DNA of 15,350 nt from Erysipelotrichaceae bacterium (GTDB taxonomy: Bacteria; Bacillota_I; Bacilli_A; Erysipelotrichales; Erysipelotrichaceae): assembly GCA_021442745.1 (NCBI GenBank), contig JABUSI010000386.1, positions 1-15,350 of the forward strand. The letters are read 5' to 3'. Below the pieces are notes generated by a model. It was not told the DNA's origin. It was given only the letters and a program-made list of their open reading frames with translations, and did not search any database. Below are positions 1-6,640 of this stretch, piece by piece. Each line of letters begins with the position of its first letter. Within the stretch, counting starts at the first letter, position 1. A program made the translations under genes and the position numbers.

Positions 1-563
1 TGAATGTGTTCCATCCAGCTTACTGACGGCTCTTTGTCCTTTTGAATCTGACAGATTTCACACATAAGATTAAACATCTTATCAACCGCTTCCTGTGTGT
101 CACAGTCCGGGTACAGTGTCTTCGCCCATAACGGATTCGGATAGGAGGCGATACACCATTTGGTGCCGTCTTTCCGGATAGATGCCCGGATATTGTTCCG
201 TAAAGTGTTGGTAAAACTCTGATATGCGGAAGATTTATCACCAGGAACATCCTCAAACAAATACGGATAAGAGCTCTTAATCAGAAGGGAACATGCTCCT
301 TTTTGTAAATAGTAATTCCTGGATTCCGCCTGCCAGTCTTTTACTTCTTCAATTTCTTCCTTTTCTGCATACTGTAAACGTATTTTGTCATTCAGTGCAT
401 CGGTATAAAACACAATGACGTCTTTTGCGCCACGTTCAAAGGCCACTTTCGTACATTCGCGTACCAATTCTGCAGCATCGGTCGGTGCTTCCAGAATCAG
501 ATATTCACCCTTACGTAAGTTTACTCCGGTATGAATCAGTAATTTTGCATAGTTATGTAACAT
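1..563 (-). CDS. M29-family aminopeptidase (AmpS/PepS-like), N-terminal part, cut by the window edge
   Basis: Reading the minus strand from ATG at 563-561 gives 187 open codons running off the left edge with no stop. The protein begins MLHNYAKLLIHTGVNLRKGE and contains WCIASYPNPLWAKTLYPD near residues 145-162. This is typical of the M29 (thermophilic metalloprotease/AmpS) family, which are cytoplasmic metal-dependent aminopeptidases of about 410 residues. The metal ligands (Glu, Glu, His, Asp) lie in the C-terminal half of this family, outside the window, so activity cannot be judged. The start is supported by a TAAGGAG ribosome site (rc of 571-577) at normal spacing. The gene is divergent from tetR across 86 bases that hold a palindrome. 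Family assignment is from recognised sequence similarity; peptide trimming as its role is family knowledge. Confidence 0.87.
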   Translation of the reverse strand, partial: MLHNYAKLLIHTGVNLRKGEYLILEAPTDAAELVRECTKVAFERGAKDVIVFYTDALNDKIRLQYAEKEEIEEVKDWQAESRNYYLQKGACSLLIKSSYPYLFEDVPGDKSSAYQSFTNTLRNNIRASIRKDGTKWCIASYPNPLWAKTLYPDCDTQEAVDKMFNLMCEICQIQKDKEPSVSWMEHI

Positions 564-585
564 ATTTTTTCTCCTTATGTCCATA

Positions 586-614
586 GTTATACCATTTTTT
601 TCCCTTTCATGAAA
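586..614 (-). promoter_or_regulatory. Predicted promoter of the M29 aminopeptidase gene
   Basis: On the minus strand a TATAAC -10 box (586-591) lies 17 bases downstream of TTTCAT (609-614) as a weak -35; TTTTCA with an 18-base spacer is the alternative. The -35 is half of the palindrome at 605-614, so a protein bound there would block this promoter. The -10 match is good and the -35 poor, so dependence on an activator or simply a weak promoter are both possible. Confidence 0.5.
605..614. promoter_or_regulatory. Candidate TetR operator, palindrome TTTCATGAAA
   Basis: TTTCATGAAA is a perfect 10-base palindrome in the middle of the divergent M29/tetR gap. It overlaps the predicted -35 of the minus-strand promoter and lies just upstream of possible tetR -10 boxes (TATGAT 619-624 or GATAAT 622-627). 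TetR-family repressors commonly bind palindromes between themselves and a divergent target. The same half-site, TTTCA/TGAAA, recurs in the promoter region of the S9 peptidase operon (4613-4626). Operator function is inferred. Confidence 0.42.
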
Positions 615-649
615 AGATTATGATAATATAAAGTAGAGGTGGAATACGT

Positions 650-1213
650 ATGAAAGAAAAAAGAACGGATAAACGCACAGTGATGACAAAACACCGGATT
701 GAACAGGCAATTATGGACGACTGGATTGCCGGTAATACGCCTTCCGTAAAAGAAATTACGGAGAAACTGCAGTTGAATCGTAATACTTTTTACATTCATT
801 ATGCAAACATTGAAGATGCAACGACGTCTATGTTCCACGGATTTACAAAAGAGATCCTTGATAGGATTGACACCAAAACATATCAGGACTGGACGAATGA
901 TCCGCAATGGGTTACCAGCGTAATCGTAGATGTATTGTACCAGGATGAAAAAACCAAACAGATGGCATTCATGACGAAGTTATCCAGTCAGTATATGATA
1001 GATATGACAACGGAAATCGTTGACCATATTTATGAAGAATATTCCCGGAACGGAATCAACCGTCCGACAATGTATTTAGCCATAAACTTCCTGATTTCCG
1101 GATTTGTACATTCGTTATATACGATTACCAGAAACCATCCGGAAATGGCAGATGCCAATACGTTGATGAACCATATCGGACCGATGGTACGTAAAGGATT
1201 CAGTGAAAAATAA
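650..1213 (+). CDS. TetR/AcrR-family transcriptional regulator
   Basis: This 187-residue protein has the size and shape of a TetR-family DNA-binding regulator. The N-terminal helix-turn-helix covers about residues 14-52, with the recognition-helix signature LNRNTFYIHYANIEDA (about 42-57), very close to the RxTFYxHYxxxxDL pattern of the family. The rest is helical and fits a TetR ligand-binding and dimerisation domain; the ligand is unknown. The start ATG is supported by GAGGTGG at 636-642. It is divergent from the M29 aminopeptidase and ends at an intrinsic terminator directly before the HAD gene. Context suggests control of peptidase genes, probably through TTTCATGAAA-type sites, and probable self-regulation. 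Family is confident; regulon and ligand are inference. Confidence 0.92.
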   Translation: MKEKRTDKRTVMTKHRIEQAIMDDWIAGNTPSVKEITEKLQLNRNTFYIHYANIEDATTSMFHGFTKEILDRIDTKTYQDWTNDPQWVTSVIVDVLYQDEKTKQMAFMTKLSSQYMIDMTTEIVDHIYEEYSRNGINRPTMYLAINFLISGFVHSLYTITRNHPEMADANTLMNHIGPMVRKGFSEK

Positions 1214-1236
1214 ACCAGAGATCATCTGGTTTTTTT
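1212..1236 (+). terminator. Intrinsic terminator (leaky or attenuating) after tetR
   Basis: AAACCAGA (1212-1219) pairs perfectly with TCTGGTTT (1225-1232) around a 5-base loop, followed by a T run to 1236. It begins inside the tetR stop codon. The AAGGAG ribosome site of the HAD gene starts at once after it (1237-1242), so transcription of the HAD gene from the tetR promoter would need read-through. Confidence 0.8.
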
Positions 1237-1247
1237 AAGGAGAATAT

Positions 1248-2009
1248 ATGAAGTATCTGGTATTTGATTTAGATGAAACATTATTAAAAAACGACTGTTC
1301 ACTCAGCGAATATACAGTAAATGTAATAAAACGTTGCAAAGAAGCAGGATACTGTATCGTAATCAATTCCGCACGACCTTTTCAGTCTTCCTATAATGCA
1401 TCCCGTTTGATTGAGCCGGACTATTTCGTTATGAACGGCGGTGCGGAAATCTACAGAGGTACGGAACGGATTTATGCCGAACTGCTTGATGTACAAACCG
1501 CCAACCGGGTTATCGATTCCTTTAAAAACAGAGAAGACGTTTTTGAATTTTCCATACAAGGAGAGGCTACCTATGGCAGTACACCGGAATTCATCAGGAA
1601 TTATCCGAACTCTAAGATTTTTGATCCTTCCGTTCCTTTTACGGAAGAAGTCAGTAAAATCATCATAGGTACGAAAAATCCCGGCTTTTTATATCAGATA
1701 GCGAAAGAGTTTCATCTGATTGTGACAAATTTTGTAGACAGTCCCTGGTATCGGCTTAATATTACGACGAAAGAGTCCGGTCAGAAAAAACTATTTGAAT
1801 TGTTACAGGATGAGAACCCTTACGTCATTGCTTTCGGAGACGATACCGGAGATCTCGGTATGCTGAAACAGGCAACGATAGGAGTCGCACTGAAGAATTC
1901 GGTTTCAGCGGTTCTCGACGAAATCCATGAAGTTACGGAATACACAAACGATGAGGACGGTTGTGCAAGATATCTTGATAAATATGTATTAAAAAGAGAA
2001 GTCGGCTAA
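1248..2009 (+). CDS. HAD-superfamily hydrolase, Cof-like (class IIB) phosphatase
   Basis: This 253-residue protein carries the HAD motifs in order: motif I DLDETL with nucleophile Asp7 and acid/base Asp9; motif II Ser41 in VINSARP; a cap domain between motifs II and III (about residues 85-180) as in Cof-type HADs; a Lys-containing stretch GQKKLFELL as candidate motif III; and motif IV GDDTGD (Asp198, Asp199, Asp202). Most Cof proteins have GDxxND, so Gly replaces the Asn at residue 201. Such proteins dephosphorylate small sugar phosphates, flavin or pyridoxal phosphate in the cytoplasm; the substrate cannot be read from sequence. The start has AAGGAG at 1237-1242. The gene follows tetR by 34 bases and its stop overlaps the convergent aminotransferase stop. 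Confidence 0.9.
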   Translation: MKYLVFDLDETLLKNDCSLSEYTVNVIKRCKEAGYCIVINSARPFQSSYNASRLIEPDYFVMNGGAEIYRGTERIYAELLDVQTANRVIDSFKNREDVFEFSIQGEATYGSTPEFIRNYPNSKIFDPSVPFTEEVSKIIIGTKNPGFLYQIAKEFHLIVTNFVDSPWYRLNITTKESGQKKLFELLQDENPYVIAFGDDTGDLGMLKQATIGVALKNSVSAVLDEIHEVTEYTNDEDGCARYLDKYVLKREVG

Positions 2010-2020
2010 GACTTCTCTTT
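1993..2020. terminator. Bidirectional terminator holding two opposing stop codons in its loop
   Basis: AAAGAGAAGTC (1993-2003) pairs perfectly with GACTTCTCTTT (2010-2020), an 11-base stem with a 6-base loop GGCTAA. The loop holds the HAD stop TAA (2007-2009) and, on the other strand, the aminotransferase stop TAG (rc of 2006-2008). The minus strand has a TTTTT tract after the stem, so it should terminate the aminotransferase transcript well; the plus-strand tail (TTTCTG) is poorer. Confidence 0.82.
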
Positions 2021-3214
2021 CTGATAGTTAATTAATGCTTCTTTTATACGATTCAGGGCATCGATTACTTTTTGATTGTCACGGTATACGCCAAGTACAA
2101 TACGCAAATGACCTTCGCCACCCGGTCCGTAATTGATACCGTCATTAAGAGATACCCGCGCTTTTTTCAATAAATACGAACAGATTTCACTGGAATCGCC
2201 CAGTTTATGAACATCAATCCATCCTAAGAAGCCGGATTGCGGTAATTCGAACGATACGTTCGGAATACTGTTCAGTATGTCGTATGCTGCATGACGGCGG
2301 ACGTCAAAAGCTTCCTCGAATTCTTTCATGAACGTAGTATCGTCAAATGCCCGTAACATAGCTTTCTGCGCGGAAGTACTTGTAGCACCTATTACACCGA
2401 CGGCATTGGCATACATACTGTCCATAATAACATCGGATGCCACAATATATCCGACACGTAAGCCGCTTAATCCCATTCCTTTGGAAAAGGAAAATACGGT
2501 AACCGTCCGTTCAAACATTCCGTCCATTGCTGCCGGAGTGATGAATTCATTTTCGTATGTGTAGTCTTCAAACGCCTGGTCGCATACCAGTATCAAATCA
2601 TGTTCTATGCAGATTTTTGACAGTGCTTCCAGAGAATTCCGGTTATATACGGTAGTCGTCGGATTGTTCGGATGTGTAAGAACAATCATTTTCGTTCTAT
2701 CCGTTACGGCACGTTTTAAAGTTTCATACTCCAACTGGTACCCGTTTTCTTTCTTCAATTCCACAAAAACACATTTGCCACCCATAATTTCAATATCCAG
2801 AATGTTGTTCGGGTAGCTCGGTGTAGGTATGATGACTTCATCCTTTTCTTCGATAAACGGCAGTATGGCGTAGAATAATCCCGAATCCGAACCTGGCGTT
2901 ATCAGAATGTTACGGTTCGGTTCCACTTTCAGATGATTCTTTTTCCATAGTTTTTCGGCAAGAACTTCCTTCAGGTCCGGATTTCCTACAGGAGCTGTAT
3001 AGTGTGCAACGGAAGGGCACTCGATTTCCTCCAGAAGTGCTTTTCTGATATGTTCCGGTAAAGAAAAATCCGGCATAAACGGGTCAGCCCATCCCATCAG
3101 GGCAACACCTTGTTTTTCCAATTCCTGATAGGACGTTCCGACGTCCGCTTTTTCAACTTCGGCAAATAAACCGCCTTGTGCTTTTCTGAATGCTTGAATC
3201 ATGTGTTTTTTCAT
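2006..3214 (-). CDS. Pyridoxal-phosphate-dependent aminotransferase, class I/II (fold type I)
   Basis: This 402-residue protein has the full fold-type I aminotransferase set: a Gly-rich/Ser cofactor-phosphate region (TPGSDSG, about 106-112), Tyr134 in PSYPN, Asn184 in HPNNPT, Asp212 in LVCDQAF (pairs with the pyridine nitrogen), the Schiff-base Lys245 in FSFSKGMGLSGLRVGY, and the carboxylate-binding Arg371 in HLRIVLG. It should move an amino group between an amino acid and a 2-oxo acid in the cytoplasm. Which amino acid is unclear; a MalY/PatB-like lyase is less likely but not excluded. The start ATG is at 3214 with an AAAGAAG-type ribosome site. It is divergent from an MFS transporter and may act on what that carrier moves. 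Confidence 0.93.
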   Translation of the reverse strand: MKKHMIQAFRKAQGGLFAEVEKADVGTSYQELEKQGVALMGWADPFMPDFSLPEHIRKALLEEIECPSVAHYTAPVGNPDLKEVLAEKLWKKNHLKVEPNRNILITPGSDSGLFYAILPFIEEKDEVIIPTPSYPNNILDIEIMGGKCVFVELKKENGYQLEYETLKRAVTDRTKMIVLTHPNNPTTTVYNRNSLEALSKICIEHDLILVCDQAFEDYTYENEFITPAAMDGMFERTVTVFSFSKGMGLSGLRVGYIVASDVIMDSMYANAVGVIGATSTSAQKAMLRAFDDTTFMKEFEEAFDVRRHAAYDILNSIPNVSFELPQSGFLGWIDVHKLGDSSEICSYLLKKARVSLNDGINYGPGGEGHLRIVLGVYRDNQKVIDALNRIKEALINYQKEKS

Positions 3215-3240
3215 ATACGATCTTCTTTCTTTACGACAAA

Positions 3241-3269
3241 ATTATAATGATACGAATTGTTTATGACAA
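3241..3269 (-). promoter_or_regulatory. Predicted strong promoter of the aminotransferase gene
   Basis: On the minus strand, TTGTCA (rc of 3264-3269) and a perfect TATAAT (rc of 3241-3246) are separated by exactly 17 bases (3247-3263), a near-consensus sigma-A promoter. Confidence 0.8.
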
Positions 3270-3284
3270 GGGAAATGTTATAAT
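3257..3284 (+). promoter_or_regulatory. Predicted promoter of the first MFS transporter gene
   Basis: TTGTTT (3257-3262) and TATAAT (3279-3284) are separated by 16 bases. This -35 lies inside the spacer of the opposing aminotransferase promoter, so the two promoters overlap and polymerase should not occupy both at once. Confidence 0.65.
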
Positions 3285-3314
3285 ACATAGCATCGGTTAA
3301 CAGGAGGGGTAGTT

Positions 3315-4547
3315 GTGAAAAAACAGAATTTACAATACTTGTACATTGTTTTGATCTGTATGGGATTATACGGAAGTTCCTGTGGAATACTGGGAAATTC
3401 CGTAGGTGTATTCTATACACCGGTTGCAGAAGATCTCGGTGTATTTCGCGGCAGTTTTGCGATGCATATGACGATGCAATCACTGGCAGGGGCAGGAATG
3501 TCTCTGATAATACCCGGGCTGATGAAGCGGTTTCCTTTGAAATCCATTTTGTGGTTCGGTGTTCTTGCTACAACCGGTTCCACTCTGTTAATGGGCTTTG
3601 CGAATAAACTGTGGCAATTTAACGTATTGGGAATCCTACGTGGTATTTCCTTGTCTACGTTTTCTGTTTTTACCGTTACCTACATATTGAACAACTGGTT
3701 CGTTAAAAACCACGGTATCATTACCTCCTGCGTCATGACCATCAGCGGACTGGCCGGTGCCGTTTTGTCTCCGTTATTCAGCGTTTGTATCGAATCGTTC
3801 GGATGGCGGATCAGTTACGGTATTATGGCCGTCATCAATCTGTTATTCGGTTTACCGGCTTTATTTCTGCCAATTCGTCTGTATCCGGAAGAAATGGGCT
3901 TCAGCCCTTACGGTGGTATAAATGACGAAACCGAAAAAACGGAGAAAACGCAATCGTCAGAAGTAAAATACCTGGGATTTACGTTTATCAGTGTTTTTAT
4001 CATCAGTATGACATGTAATATCATTGTCAGTATGACACAGCACTTTCCGGGATATGCGCAGTCATTGGGCTACAGTGCGACAGTAGGGGCGTTTATGGTT
4101 ACAGCTGTTATGACAGGGAATATTTCGAGTAAACTTATCATCGGAATCATTTCCGACAAGTTCGGTTCCATCCGTTCCAATAGTATAATGATTGCTTTAA
4201 CCATTGCTGCAATGGTTGCATTGCTGACAGGAAACAGTGATTTGTTCATGTACGGCGGAGCTTTTCTGTTCGGTTTTATATATTCCATTTCGGCAGTTGG
4301 TATCGCTTTGCTGATCAAGGATGTTTTCGGTAAAGAGAACTATAGTAAGACATATCCGATCTGTGCATTCGCGATGAGTATCGGGGGTGCGGTATCCACC
4401 AGTCTGATCGGCTATTCATATGATTTTTTCCATACGTATACGTATGCAATCGTTCTGATGATTGTATTTCAGGTTATCAATATATTTCTTTTGGTTCTGT
4501 TACGAAAAAAGAATGAAACAAAAGATATAAAGGCACATATTGTTTGA
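3315..4547 (+). CDS. Major facilitator superfamily transporter, OFA/MCT-like
   Basis: This 410-residue very hydrophobic protein has twelve predicted membrane segments in two halves, with a charged central loop at about residues 195-215 (rich in Glu, Lys and Thr). A motif-A-like loop follows helix 2 (GLMKRFPLKS, 68-77), with a second copy in the C-terminal half (SDKFGSIRSN). The stretch NNWFVKNHGIITSCVMTISG and the text LYPEEMGFSPYGG before the central loop resemble the oxalate/formate antiporter and monocarboxylate branch. It should carry a small anion or related solute across the cell membrane; the substrate is unknown. The start is GTG at 3315, chosen for AGGAGG at 3302-3307 with 7-base spacing. 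Divergence from the aminotransferase suggests an amino or keto acid, which is inference. Confidence 0.9.
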   Translation: MKKQNLQYLYIVLICMGLYGSSCGILGNSVGVFYTPVAEDLGVFRGSFAMHMTMQSLAGAGMSLIIPGLMKRFPLKSILWFGVLATTGSTLLMGFANKLWQFNVLGILRGISLSTFSVFTVTYILNNWFVKNHGIITSCVMTISGLAGAVLSPLFSVCIESFGWRISYGIMAVINLLFGLPALFLPIRLYPEEMGFSPYGGINDETEKTEKTQSSEVKYLGFTFISVFIISMTCNIIVSMTQHFPGYAQSLGYSATVGAFMVTAVMTGNISSKLIIGIISDKFGSIRSNSIMIALTIAAMVALLTGNSDLFMYGGAFLFGFIYSISAVGIALLIKDVFGKENYSKTYPICAFAMSIGGAVSTSLIGYSYDFFHTYTYAIVLMIVFQVINIFLLVLLRKKNETKDIKAHIV

Positions 4548-4592
4548 AAAATAAAATGAAAGTGTATTAAACACATGATTTTTATGAAAATG

Positions 4593-4626
4593 AATGAAAC
4601 ATTAAGAAACTTGTTTCATTTGAAAC
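4593..4626. promoter_or_regulatory. Overlapping inverted repeats (GAAAC/GTTTC half-sites), candidate operator
   Basis: Three nested inverted repeats share half-sites here. AATGAAAC (4593-4600) pairs with GTTTCATT (4613-4620) over a 12-base gap; GAAAC/GTTTC (4606-4617) is separated by TT; and GTTTCA/TGAAAC (4613-4626) is also separated by TT. The last contains the same TTTCA/TGAAA half-sites as the palindrome between the M29 gene and tetR. The array covers the predicted -35 of the S9 peptidase operon, as expected of a repressor site. Binding protein and function are inferred. Confidence 0.48.
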
Positions 4627-4642
4627 GTAATTAGAGTAAAAT
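4614..4642 (+). promoter_or_regulatory. Predicted promoter of the S9 peptidase operon
   Basis: TAAAAT (4637-4642) lies 17 bases after TTTCAT (4614-4619), the same weak -35 word and spacing as predicted for the M29 gene. Transcription would start near 4649, leaving a short leader of about 28 bases before the ATG at 4678. Confidence 0.45.
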
Positions 4643-4663
4643 AACGAGGTAAATTGTACATGG

Positions 4664-4670
4664 AAAGAGG
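4664..4670 (+). promoter_or_regulatory. Ribosome binding site deciding the S9 peptidase start
   Basis: AAAGAGG lies 7 bases before ATG 4678. Upstream in-frame starts TTG 4654 and ATG 4660 would have to use GAGG at 4646-4649, which is at or before the predicted transcription start. The ATG at 4678 also gives the N-terminus MKPVTRDLFYKY expected of this family. Confidence 0.65.
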
Positions 4671-4677
4671 TATCTGT

Positions 4678-6639
4678 ATGAAGCCCGTTACAAGAGATTT
4701 ATTTTATAAGTATGCCTATTTATCAAATGTTAATTATGCACCGAATAAGGAAACGGCAGTCTTTACCGTATCGTATTGTGATCCGGACACCAACGGATAC
4801 ACCCAGCATTTGTATACATACAAAAACGGTTCGGTAAAGCAATTGACTTCAGCAAGTAAAGAAAGTACGTATTTCTTTGAGGATGATACAACTGTCGTAT
4901 TCCGTGCAAACCGCGGTAAACAAACCGATCCGCACAGTTCAAAGTGGTATCGTATTTCTTTAAACGGCGGAGAAGCACAGGAAGCGTTCACACTTCCTCT
5001 TCAGATTGGTTCCATGAAAGTACTGAATGACAAATGGTATCTGGCTGTAGCAACCATTGATGTAACACATCCGGACTATTACGCCCTGACAAAAGAACAA
5101 CAGGAAGCAATCGTAAAGGAAGAGAAAGAGAATGAGGATTATGAAATCGTAGATGAGTATCCGTTCTTCTTCAACGGTGCAGGATTTATCAACCATAATC
5201 GTGAACACCTGTTTTTGATTGACCGCAAGACGTTGGAAATCACCCCTGTTTGTCCGCCTGCAATGACAGTAGAAACATACGACGTAAACAACGATTGCAC
5301 GAAACTGTTGATATCAGCCCAGAAGTATCAGTCTTTTATGGGTAAATGGTCACAGGTATATGAATACGATTTAAACACAAATACATTAACGGAAGTATAT
5401 GACGGTACCACCATGCAGATTTACCGCGTATTCTGGGACGGTGACAAGAAGATTGCCCTTGGTACGTTTGCAGAAGAATGGGGTGCCATCGAAAACGGTA
5501 AGTTCTATCTGCTGGAAAACAATGAAATGACATTATTGGCTGATTGGGACAGGTCCATGCATAACAGCGTCGGGTCCGACTGCCGGTATGGAAAAACCAA
5601 AGGATTCCTGCATGAAGGAAAGAACACGTATTTTGTCAGTGCCGATAACGGTGCGAGCGTATTGTATCAATGGAACGGTAACGGGTGTGATACGGTCATC
5701 GATAAGGAAGGAACCGTAGATGACTTTACAATCGGTAAAGACGGTTATCTGGTAATCGGGCTGTATGACAGCAGATTGCAGGAATTATACGAAGTCAGAA
5801 ACGGACAGTTTACACAGGTATCTCACTTCAACGATGAAGTACTGGAAGGTTATTACGTTGCGAAACCGATTCGTCACGTAATGAAAAAGGATCCGTTTGA
5901 TATTGACGGATGGGTTTTGCTGCCGAAGGACTATGATCCCGTTAAGAAATATCCGGCTGTTCTGGACATTCACGGAGGGCCGAAATGTGCCTATGGTGAA
6001 GTATTCTATCACGAGATGCAGGTATGGGCCTCCATGGGTTACTTTGTATTCTTCTGTAATCCGCGCGGAGGTGACGGAAAAGGAAACGCTTTTGCCGATT
6101 TGCGGCATAACTTCGGTAAAATCGACTATGAAGACCTTATGGACTATACCGATTACATTCTGAGTCTTTACCCTGCAATCGATTCAAGACGTATGGCTGT
6201 TACCGGCGGTTCGTATGGCGGTTATATGACAAACTGGGTTGTCTCCCAGACAGATCGTTTTGCGTGTGCTGCTACCCAGCGTTCCATTTCCAATTGGATC
6301 AGTGAAGTGACGTCATCCGACTATGGCATTGATTTTGCGATTGAACAGGAATTTGACGATATGTATCACTGCGAAAAAGAATTATGGGAAATGAGTCCTT
6401 TGAAATACGTAAACAACGTTGTAACACCGATTCTTTTCATTCACAGTTTCGAAGACTATCGTTGTCCGATTGATCAGGCATATGCATACTATACCAGTAT
6501 CCGTTGTCGCGGAGTCGATTCCAAAATGGTTCTGTTCAAGGGAGAAAACCACGAATTATCAAGAGCCGGTAAACCGTTGCACAGATTAAAACGTCTGAAC
6601 GAAATTACTGACTGGATTGTGAAATATACAGGTGAGTAA
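4678..6639 (+). CDS. S9 family (prolyl oligopeptidase/acylaminoacyl-peptidase-like) serine peptidase
   Basis: From the preferred ATG the protein is 653 residues, usual for S9C peptidases. The N-terminal part (about 1-390) fits a beta-propeller that screens substrates by size; the C-terminal alpha/beta-hydrolase domain starts near WVLLPKDYDP. The oxyanion/HGGP region is LDIHGGPKCAYG. The catalytic triad is visible as Ser512 in GGSYGGYM, Asp593 in HSFEDYRCP and His625 in GENHELSR. It should cleave short cytoplasmic peptides; there is no signal peptide. A longer start at TTG 4654 (661 residues) or ATG 4660 is possible but less likely. It is the first gene of a run in which the next start follows its stop by one base, so it is cotranscribed with the M20 dipeptidase. 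Confidence 0.93.
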   Translation: MKPVTRDLFYKYAYLSNVNYAPNKETAVFTVSYCDPDTNGYTQHLYTYKNGSVKQLTSASKESTYFFEDDTTVVFRANRGKQTDPHSSKWYRISLNGGEAQEAFTLPLQIGSMKVLNDKWYLAVATIDVTHPDYYALTKEQQEAIVKEEKENEDYEIVDEYPFFFNGAGFINHNREHLFLIDRKTLEITPVCPPAMTVETYDVNNDCTKLLISAQKYQSFMGKWSQVYEYDLNTNTLTEVYDGTTMQIYRVFWDGDKKIALGTFAEEWGAIENGKFYLLENNEMTLLADWDRSMHNSVGSDCRYGKTKGFLHEGKNTYFVSADNGASVLYQWNGNGCDTVIDKEGTVDDFTIGKDGYLVIGLYDSRLQELYEVRNGQFTQVSHFNDEVLEGYYVAKPIRHVMKKDPFDIDGWVLLPKDYDPVKKYPAVLDIHGGPKCAYGEVFYHEMQVWASMGYFVFFCNPRGGDGKGNAFADLRHNFGKIDYEDLMDYTDYILSLYPAIDSRRMAVTGGSYGGYMTNWVVSQTDRFACAATQRSISNWISEVTSSDYGIDFAIEQEFDDMYHCEKELWEMSPLKYVNNVVTPILFIHSFEDYRCPIDQAYAYYTSIRCRGVDSKMVLFKGENHELSRAGKPLHRLKRLNEITDWIVKYTGE

Positions 6640-6640
6640 T

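Noticed and set aside
20..256. Minus-strand 78-codon frame at the left edge
   Set aside because: It is out of frame with the M29 aminopeptidase, whose in-frame translation clearly matches its family; this one is a shadow.
4562..4580. Hairpin GTGT/ACAC with T run after the first MFS gene
   Set aside because: A four-base stem (4562-4565 with 4571-4574) is too weak to call a terminator, and the T run is displaced from it.
4654..4677. TTG 4654 or ATG 4660 as start of the S9 peptidase
   Set aside because: The ribosome site AAAGAGG fits ATG 4678 better, the predicted transcription start lies near 4649, and the family N-terminus begins at MKPVTRD. ATG 4660 remains possible.
6632..6640. GTG 6632 as start of the M20 dipeptidase
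   Set aside because: It would overlap the S9 stop and destroys the AGGTGA ribosome site that fits ATG 6641; the added residues MSN are not needed by the family.
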